Below, in pieces: positions 57,056-64,000 of a DNA stretch of 64,000 bases. The notes beneath the pieces were generated by a model. It was not told the DNA's origin, made no database searches, and was given only the letters and a program-made list of their open reading frames with translations. A program made the translations under genes and the position numbers. Positions within the stretch are counted from its first letter, which is position 1, and the number at the start of each line of letters is the position of its first letter. The stretch is from Calliphora vicina (lineage: Eukaryota > Arthropoda > Insecta > Diptera > Calliphoridae), in NCBI RefSeq assembly GCF_958450345.1, contig NC_088781.1:117068431-117132430 (forward strand). Direction: 5' to 3'.

Positions 57056-57131
57056 TTTTCAATTTGTATTTTTTTAAATTTCAAATGATTTATCTTTAAA
57101 TAAATAAACCGATATTTATAAATGTTTGGAT

Positions 57132-57308
57132 CATAGAGACACATAGAGAAAAAAACTCAAACAAAAAAATTACTCAAAATAATCACACATAAGAATATTG
57201 TTTTTGTTTTCACATATATTTTTCTACTAATACATTCTCATCACTTAGGTTTCTGACAACTGAGTTAGGTCTTTGACAGAAGTTTCCGCTCTATGTCTAT
57301 TCTCTATG
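57132..57308. mobile_element. hAT-like MITE, second CATAGAG-family copy
   Basis: It begins CATAGAGACACATAGAG and ends TTCTCTATG, with GTTTGGAT (57124-57131) and GTTTGAAT (57309-57316) as an 8-bp duplication with one change. It shares TTCTGACAACTGAGTTAGGT with 5678-5862. Confidence 0.85.
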
Positions 57309-57479
57309 GTTTGAATCATTTCAATTATTATATAAAACAATATCCGACAAAAGTATGATGAAAGTTATTTAGTATATTAAATGTTATTAGGATCAAAATA
57401 TGATTAGTGGTCCCAACAAAAGGTTTTCATATATTTTTATCGAACAATTTTTAGCGATTCAAACTATTTTTGGATACAT

Positions 57480-57655
57480 ATCGTCCCCTTAAAAAAAAAG
57501 TCCCTATCGTGGCTTCAACAGACAGACGGACATAACTAGATCGTCTTAGAATTTTACAAGGACCTTTTGGTTCTACCACCAATAAATAGTGGGATATTTT
57601 ACAAACAAAATGACAAAATCAAAAAACTCCCACCAGCTTTTTTGTGATGGGTATA
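57480..57655 (-). repeat. Family III fragment
   Basis: On the minus strand this gives ACCCATCACAAAAAAGC, a TTTGTCATTTTGTTTGTAA-like text, the GGTAGAACCAAAAGGTC block and CTATGTCCGTCTGTCTGTT, in the same order as the start of the copy at 49108. Confidence 0.65.
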
Positions 57656-57659
57656 AAAA

Positions 57660-59475
57660 AATTACTAAAAAACTGCATTTTTACACTCTCACAAATGAAC
57701 TATAATATATGGAAATTTGCTTGCACAACTCTGATAAGTATGTGCGACAATTTAGATTCGCAAACTTGAATTTATTGTGGATTTAATAAATCAGCTGCTC
57801 TTGTGTGAAAATTGTGTAACTTTGGAACTTATTGGTAGGGGTAACTTACACCACTTTTACGATTTTTTCAGCTCCATCTGCTTTTGAATACCAAAAGTTG
57901 GCTCACAACAAAAATTGTGGGTTACACCACTTTTGCACTGATGGTCTCATATATAGTGTGTATTGGCTTTTTTTCATCAATATTATAAAATATGTGTGTA
58001 TGCATTTTTACACAGTGTAAAAAATATTAAACTTGAACATGTCTTCTGTAAACTTTACACATACATAAAATCATTTACGAATGTTCTATGTATGAGTACA
58101 TAACATAAAATATAAAGGAAATCCTTAATATCCAGGGCAAGATTTTTCATCAAAAAGCAGTAAGCTTAAAAATTACTTAAAAATTACTTTGAAAACAGAC
58201 ATAGGTTTTCGTCTCTCAGTTACCTATCTAGTTGTCATCTATGTCGATGGAACTCATTCATCAGAAGCTCTTTTTTCAAAATAAGGAAGTAAAGCAAAAT
58301 TCGACATTTGCGAAAAATATAAACTGTCTGCATATTTCTATGCATTCCCGTTTGTGAATTTGTGTATGTCATAGTTAAACTTGCCCTGTTAATAACGAAT
58401 TCATTTCCCCCAAAACCAAAAAAAATAATTGGGGAAAAATTTACACAATGGTTTACAGAAAGCAATACATTGGGAAAAAAAGAAAACTCTGACAAAAGAA
58501 CAAACAAAACAATGTTGTAACATGATATTAACATTGCAAAAAAAAAAAAACAACTAGAAAACATTACATAAAAGATATCCGAGTCATATATGTATGACAA
58601 CATACTTTGATTGCTACAATGGGTATTTAAGTACCCTACACTTAGAGTTTTTCCAAACTATTACATCTCTAAATGTCATAATACTAAAATCATGCAATAT
58701 TTAATCGTATAAAATTTGCAAAAATTTTGTAATGACCTGCAATTGCTGGATATCATACTTTTCAATGACTACTAAGAACCGTTTGCATTACTTGGTAATG
58801 AATACTTTTTTCCGGGTACATAAATTCTGTGATTCAGAAAACCTTATTAGATTTATAGTGAAGGCAAAAGTTATAATTAGGAGGCTTTTGAAATACGGTG
58901 ATATCAAACTAATTTTTTACCTCACAATAGCTACGACATTGACATATGTTACAAATCTTTCAATAAACTCAGAATTTCTTCCATAGTGAAGTGTTTGAAA
59001 AGAAAACCATGTATTGTTATTTGTTGGTGTGATAAGCCATTTTCCTTGTAACAATTTTGCCTTTTTTGAGCTTGTTTTCTTTTTTTTTTTTGTTTGCAAA
59101 AATATTGTTATTTTTTTGGTAGCAAAAGGAACAAGTATCTCACACTCATAAAAAACTAGGTTGGTTTTTACTTTGAAAACACAGAAAGTAAATATTTAAA
59201 GGTGACCTGCTGAAATTAATATCCATAAGTTAAAAAAAAAAAATAAGTTTTCTAATAGATTTTTGGATTTGGGAAAATCGAAGAAGTTAGAAAATCAAGG
59301 GTTTTGTTTAAAATCATTTTGATTGCAGAAAAACTGAATAGAATTAATACAGATAAACTACAATGGGTTTCTGAAATTTCTGTGATCTGGCTGTTTCCAA
59401 AATCACACTCATAATGTTTAGAAACATTTTCATCGGTAGAAACATCTACTTATCAACAATGTAGATAACACGCTG
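57660..59475. other. dsf intron 3 stretch, nothing recognised
   Basis: Small open frames (122 codons on the minus strand, 58235-58603; 84 on the plus strand, 58732-58986) show no known family. No element ends are found. Confidence 0.35.
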
Positions 59476-59479
59476 TTAT

Positions 59480-59650
59480 TAACATTGTTTATAAGTATGA
59501 AAACTGTGAAATAGCTTTAAGAGCTCTACGTGATCATTGTAGAAATAGGACATTCTCGTATTTCATTTAGATTATTCATGAGACTTCTAGAAGATGGCAC
59601 TGTGTATATAAATAGAAACAGCGAGTTGTGAGTGAATCAGTATAGCGTAG
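59480..59650 (+). mobile_element. LTR-type fragment (promoter part)
   Basis: GACTTCTAGAAGATGGCACT + GTGTATATAAATAGAAACAGC is a TATA-like promoter context shared, in the other orientation, with 24715-24785. LTR ends are absent. Confidence 0.4.
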
Positions 59651-59654
59651 GCGG

Positions 59655-60785
59655 TATATGAAAAAAACAGGGAAATAAATCTATAACTTCTAAGCTCTTT
59701 GTCAGATTTGAATGAAATTTGACATGCGAAAAGAAGAAATGTTGTCTTGATTAAGCTTTGAATTTTGACAGCATGGGCCCCACCATAGTAGCACACTTCG
59801 GGTATATTCAATTTTTAAAACGATCATACTTCTTCGTCTGTGTTCCTATTTCATATATACAGTCAAGGGTCTCCAAAGTGGGACACCTAGGCTATGTTCA
59901 ATTTTTAAAACAATCCTATTTCATATATCCACGCCGAGCACTACAAAAAACCTTGTGTAGCTATCAATTATCTATTATAACTTAGGTAATATTCGCATTT
60001 GAAAATAAAATTTTCAAAATTTTAACCCACCCTACTCCACATTTTTAATAACAGCGGCTGCAAATATTTCCCGATTTTCTCCAGTTTTATTTTATTAAAC
60101 TAACAACAAATGTATGTATATGTTAAACTAAATAAATAACTAAATAAAATATGTTAAAAAACCTACTTTTTTTTCTTTTTAAGTTATCTAAAAAATGTCT
60201 AAGAAGATGTATTAGGAATTTATACTTTTTGAAAAGATAACTTTACTTTAAATATTTAAAATGAAAAAAAATTTTAAAATTATTGATACCGAGGAGACTT
60301 GGTCCATCCAAAAAACGCCTATTTGTTATGTAAAATTCTAATTTAGGGCAAAAATTCTCAAATCGCATAATCGATATCAAAATAAAGTAACCCATTTAAG
60401 ATGGCCAAATATGTTCTTAATTATTTAGTAGACGGTTCCGATAACTCCACAACTGGTATGGATATTATTGCCAATTAACTAAAAAATCCCACTTTTGAGA
60501 TTTTTCAACACTTCAGGGATTCCTGATTATAAATTTAAAAATTTGTTTTTATTTTTCAATTTTCAGTAGAATAATCTATATAACTGTAAAGTTTCATTAA
60601 AAAATATTCATAAATAAAAATTTAATTTCAATTTAAAAAATTTGTATCTTTGCAAAAACTCAATAAAAAGCATTTTTTGTTAAATTTTTAAAAAAAGTAT
60701 TCCATGAATTTTTCAACTGTCAAAAGTTATATATATTTTTGAAAAATAGACAAAACCCCCTATTCATTGATATATAACATGACTA
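59655..60785. other. AT-rich stretch with a short duplicated block
   Basis: TTCAATTTTTAAAACGATC at 59809 recurs as TTCAATTTTTAAAACAATC at 59899, with similar flanks (GTAGCACACTTCGGGTATA and GTGGGACACCTAGGCTATG). Nothing else is recognised. Confidence 0.45.
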
Positions 60786-60825
60786 TGTTACCCCCTGTCT
60801 ATACTTGAAAAATATTTATCATAAC

Positions 60826-61675
60826 CAGGGAAACCGGAAATATGCTCTAAAAAAAGCGTTTTAGGCGCTTTAAATATGCAGTAAAAACTTTAAAATATGC
60901 TCTTAAAATTTAAAAAATATGCTCTTAAAAAAACAAACTTTTACATAATTTTTAACCAAAAAAAATTTACTTAAATTTTCAAATAAAAATCGTTGTCTAT
61001 TGGATCTGAAAACATTTTTAAACATAGAAAATATTCTTTCGACATCAACTGATTAACACTTAGAACGGTTAAGTTTGAATTAGAACTAAAATTTGATATT
61101 TAGATGGAGCTATTATTAAAATAGTGCTTATTTTATATTAAAACAAGAGAGCTATATTCGGCTGTGCCGAATCTTATATACCCTTCATCTAATTATACTT
61201 CAAAATAAAAAATTTAAATATTTTTAGGTGAACAAAATTTTTTTTTCAGTTTTTTTCATTTTTTGGATAAAAAATTTTTCGAATTGTTATTTTAAATTTA
61301 AAAAAAAAATTTCCGTTTTTTAAATTTTTTTTTTTTGGTGAAAAGCCATCTATTTTTCAATTTTGAATTTTAAACAAAGGAAGTAAAAACCTGTAACACA
61401 ACAGCGAAAAATAAGTAAGACAAAATTTGTTTTTGATAAACTCAAAATATGCTATTAAACAGTAAAATATGCTCTAAAAACGCAAAATATGACATAAATA
61501 TGCTCTTAAAACAAATATATGCAAAAATAGGTATTTAAGGGTAAAATATGCAAAAATATGCACTAACAAATCGATGCCAAAATTCTTAAATAGTTCTGAA
61601 ACGTGTAAATATCTTATCCATGTGCTCATTAGACTCACCAGAAAAAACATGCATTTGCATATTTTGGTTTCCCTG
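60826..61675. mobile_element. hAT-like MITE with perfect 8-bp TSD, nested
   Basis: It begins CAGGGAAACC and ends GGTTTCCCTG. ATCATAAC lies on both sides (60818-60825 and 61676-61683). It is rich in AAATATGCTCTTAAAA motifs near both ends. It carries a truncated family I repeat in its middle. Confidence 0.93.
61143..61345 (-). repeat. Dispersed T-run repeat (family I), truncated copy I
   Basis: Only the tail third is present: hairpin ATTCGGC-tgt-GCCGAAT-type, then the GGTGAAGG-like block and the A/T-rich core, stopping at about 61345. It is the innermost layer of the nest at 60791-61852. Confidence 0.75.
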
Positions 61676-61769
61676 ATCATAACAATTAATGACGTTTGTT
61701 GTCAAGACAAAGTTGTCTGTACAAAAGCACTAACAATATTGTCATAACGAAGCAATAATACTAATAAAT

Positions 61770-62111
61770 GGAGACTATACTTGATAATTTTTTATCTTGA
61801 CAGCCATTTTGACGTTTATCATGATACAAATTTATCAGGTATAGACAGGGGGTTATGTTTTTTATGTGGCAAATTAATTAGGGAAAACTTAAAAACTCGT
61901 AGAGAATTTAAATAATTGTTACAAATTTTAAACTACTGATGGAGACTATACTTGATAATTTTGTATCTTGACAGCCATTTTGACGTTTATCATGATAAAA
62001 ATTTATCAGGTATAGACAGGGGGTTATGTTTTTTATGTGGCAAATTAATTAGGGAAAACTTAAAAACTCGTAGAGAATTTAAATAATTGTTACAAATTTT
62101 AAACTACTGAT
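61770..62111. repeat. Tandem duplication, two 171-bp units
   Basis: Units 61770-61940 and 61941-62111 both run from GGAGACTATACTTGATAATT to TTTAAACTACTGAT and differ at two places that I see (TTTTTATC/TTTGTATC and GATACAAA/GATAAAAA). The first unit contains the right end of the TIR element at 60791-61852, so the duplication happened after that insertion. Confidence 0.88.
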
Positions 62112-62134
62112 CACTTTTGTTTGAAATTGGGAGA

Positions 62135-62205
62135 ATCAGGTTTAGTTAAAGGAAATAAACCACCGTCTTTAAAAAGTAAAAACGTAGCAATATGTTTATT
62201 AAAAA
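62135..62205 (+). mobile_element. LTR 3'-end fragment
   Basis: AAAGGAAATAAACCACCGTC and AAAACGTAGCAATATGTTT parallel the end and right flank of the solo LTR (AAAGGAAATAAACCAGCGTT, AAAACGTAACAATATGTT at 33649-33697). Confidence 0.5.
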
Positions 62206-62452
62206 AATATATATAAAAGATACATATCTCAAACATTTGTGGAATGATTTTGATAATTATTGTCTTTAAGATATCTAAAAACTTTATATGTCTAAATTAA
62301 AACTCCCATAATTAGTTCTCTTTAGGATTAGGATTCATAAAATATTCTATAAACATTATAGGAATGCAATTAAATATTAAAGAAATTATAAACAGAATAA
62401 AAATCTTATCGCAATTAAGAAGAATTAACCATGATAAAAATATAGTAGGTAG

Positions 62453-62981
62453 CAAAGTATACCAAGTAGTCCAACTCTCTATTTTATAAATTTACTCTCT
62501 CACATATACGTGTACTGTGTAAATTCAACACCCTTGTGAGAGAATTATACACATCAAAAGTCTCGAAATTTTAACTACAAATTGTCCAATAAATATAGTA
62601 TGATATGCGTAAATTCACTAATACACATTATTTTATAATTTTTTTCAACACATTTAGCACTTTTTCTTTTCCGAAGCACGTCCATTTCGCACAAACTAAA
62701 AAATATTTTTTTTTATTAATTTTGATGTTTTATTTTGTTTGTGGTAGGTTTTAAAATATAGAACAGAGTTTCAATTTTTGGTATTGAAAATAGAACAAAA
62801 TTTAAATAAATTTAAATTTAAACATTTTTTTGGAACTCTGTGTGTCTGGTGAAAATTCAAAAGGCACCAACACATATACATTTTTGTAACTAACACATAT
62901 TTAGACTTAGGTACTTTTTCACTAACACATGTATAAAGTTAGGTACTGCTGTCAAAGAGTTGGACTACTTGTTATACTTTG
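62453..62981. mobile_element. hAT-like MITE, third copy, inverted, with perfect 8-bp TSD
   Basis: This 529-bp diverged copy lies in the opposite orientation to 1119-2180. Its ends are CAAAGTATACCAAGTAGTCC and GGACTACTTGTTATACTTTG. GTAGGTAG stands on both sides (62445-62452 and 62982-62989). Confidence 0.92.
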
Positions 62982-63196
62982 GTAGGTAGTTTCAATAAAA
63001 TTTTTTTTTTTCAAATAAGGTTTTTTGAAGTTTCCTTATTTTGTGAGCATTATAAAAAGCGTTGCCACATTCCTAAAAATTATTTTTATTTTAGAGAAAT
63101 TTTTTACAAAAAATGTGTAATTTATAATTTAGTATTTAAATAAAAATGTATTAAGTATGTTGTGTTGGAAGTTAATGATTCAATTCCTAACATTCG

Positions 63197-63427
63197 CTAT
63201 ATAATTTGGGCTACCTGACAAAGAATTTTCATTAAATTTAAAAAAAAAATAATTTTAACGTTCCAAAAGACTGGAGTTTGGTTTGTATAATCCACCCTCT
63301 GACAAGTTTTACGTACATCCAGCCACTGTTGTAGTTTGTTAGGTAATGTAGGGACTTTAAAAAAATTTACATTTGAATTTTTGCAAAAATAAGTGGTATT
63401 TTCGCAGTTGGGGAAAATGCAACTCAT
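63197..63427 (-). CDS. THAP-like zinc-finger N-terminal fragment, possible first exon
   Basis: A 76-codon minus-strand frame begins MSCIFPNCENTTYFCKNSNV and continues NFFKVPTLPNKLQQWLDV. This has the THAP order: initial Met and Cys, second Cys four residues later, a FxxxP strand and the conserved Trp. A PVFW stretch follows, but the closing C-x2-H pair (usually CSxHF) is not in this frame. It could therefore lie in a further exon, or the piece may be a relic of a THAP gene or P-element-like transposase. No donor site was settled, and no downstream exon was found within the window. Confidence 0.35.
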   Translation of the reverse strand: MSCIFPNCENTTYFCKNSNVNFFKVPTLPNKLQQWLDVRKTCQRVDYTNQTPVFWNVKIIFFLNLMKILCQVAQII

Positions 63428-63429
63428 GT

Positions 63430-64000
63430 TTGTTAAATCTTAAAATAATGTTCACAAATTAGCTTTGAAATATTTGAAAATGAAAATCTTACCTTTGATC
63501 CCAATTTGATAGTAAATATTTTTTATATTTTTTTTAATATTCTTCAAATTAATGAAAATTATGTATTAATTTTTTCACAAACTTCAAAGAATATATGGGA
63601 AAATTTTTAATTAATATGGTATTACTATTTTAACGAAAACGTCAAAATCCTTAAGTATGTCAGACGTAGAATTTTAAAAAATAAAGAGAGAATGAAACTA
63701 CCTTATATTTTTCTACTATGGAATTAACCATATGTGGTCACCTCATACATATTTGTTTACACAGTTCTATAAATAGTTTGTTGTTACACATGACAGAATC
63801 TAACAAAAACTTCAACGACAACAATAAAAATAATCATAAAAAAGGAACAACAAAAGGAAACCAGAAAAAAAACTATTGTCTACATACTCAAATACAGTCA
63901 AAAGCCACAAAATTCCTAAAAGGCACGTTTTCTTTTAACATTTTGATATTTATTGCCAACATCAACAATGGCAGGCAACACAAAAAAAAAAAAATCAACC
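63430..64000. other. AT-rich end of the window, nothing recognised
   Basis: No dsf exon and no element ends are seen. A-rich text with AACAACAAAAG-like repeats lies at 63815-63870. Confidence 0.4.

Larger units (their letters stand above)
60791..61852. mobile_element. TIR element, CCCCCTGTCTATACTTGA family, copy 2 (interrupted)
   Basis: The outer ends CCCCCTGTCTATACTTGA and ATCAGGTATAGACAGGGGG match 19531-19754, and TTA again lies on both sides. It is split after ATCATAAC by the 850-bp hAT-like element at 60826-61675. Without that insertion and one octamer the unit would be about 204 bp, near the 224 bp of copy 1. Confidence 0.88.

Noticed and set aside
58235..58603. 122-codon minus-strand frame with hydrophobic stretches
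   Set aside because: Phe/Leu/Val runs arise from A-rich DNA; no family marks and no splice context.

Overview
This is an AT-rich stretch of insect nuclear DNA, most likely from a higher (cyclorrhaphan/calyptrate) fly such as a blow fly. The grounds are fly-type protein families (DUF1091 secreted protein, dissatisfaction-type nuclear receptor), GT-AG introns that are either very short (about 60-90 bp) or many kilobases long, and a dense load of insect mobile elements (hAT and Tc1 miniatures, piggyBac, mariner, Helitron, jockey/LOA-like non-LTR remnants, a solo LTR). The species cannot be fixed from the sequence alone.

Three host genes are supported, all on the + strand. (1) 7855-14225 holds the main part of a clade B-like fibrillar collagen: thrombospondin/laminin G-like N-terminal domain, acidic/serine-rich variable region, minor helix, an uninterrupted 337-triplet major helix, a four-Arg furin-like site, a coiled coil and a COLFI C-propeptide. 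The first exon with the signal peptide was not found. (2) 17477-23752 is a four-exon DUF1091-type secreted protein of 181 residues whose last intron has grown to about 5.6 kb through nested insertions. (3) 39883-50686 holds the first three coding exons of a dissatisfaction (dsf) NR2E nuclear receptor, covering the whole DNA-binding domain. The gene continues past the window end through an intron longer than 13 kb. A THAP-like zinc-finger fragment lies at 63197-63427 on the - strand.

The rest is mostly transposable-element matter. At least seven hAT-like miniature insertions carry exact or near-exact 8-bp target duplications. They include a head-to-tail dimer at 1119-2180 sharing one 8-bp site, and a nest at 60791-61852 that is three elements deep. 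Two 1042-bp TIR elements that look identical (18228-19269 and 30248-31289) lie in opposite orientation. A shortened piggyBac element with TTAA duplications keeps the Cys-rich transposase tail. A family of about 600-700 bp repeats, in at least six near-full-length copies plus fragments, ends in a hairpin followed by CTTACTTG and sits in T-runs. One copy interrupts a mariner remnant whose uninterrupted relative is also in the window. Several minisatellites (35 bp, about 120 bp, about 32 bp with a palindromic core) fill gene flanks and introns.

The genes do not form a pathway: they are ordinary eukaryotic neighbours, separated and inflated by mobile DNA. The most notable biology is a full fibrillar collagen in a fly, because Drosophila melanogaster is generally held to lack this class, and its C-propeptide lacks both cysteines that normally make inter-chain disulfides.
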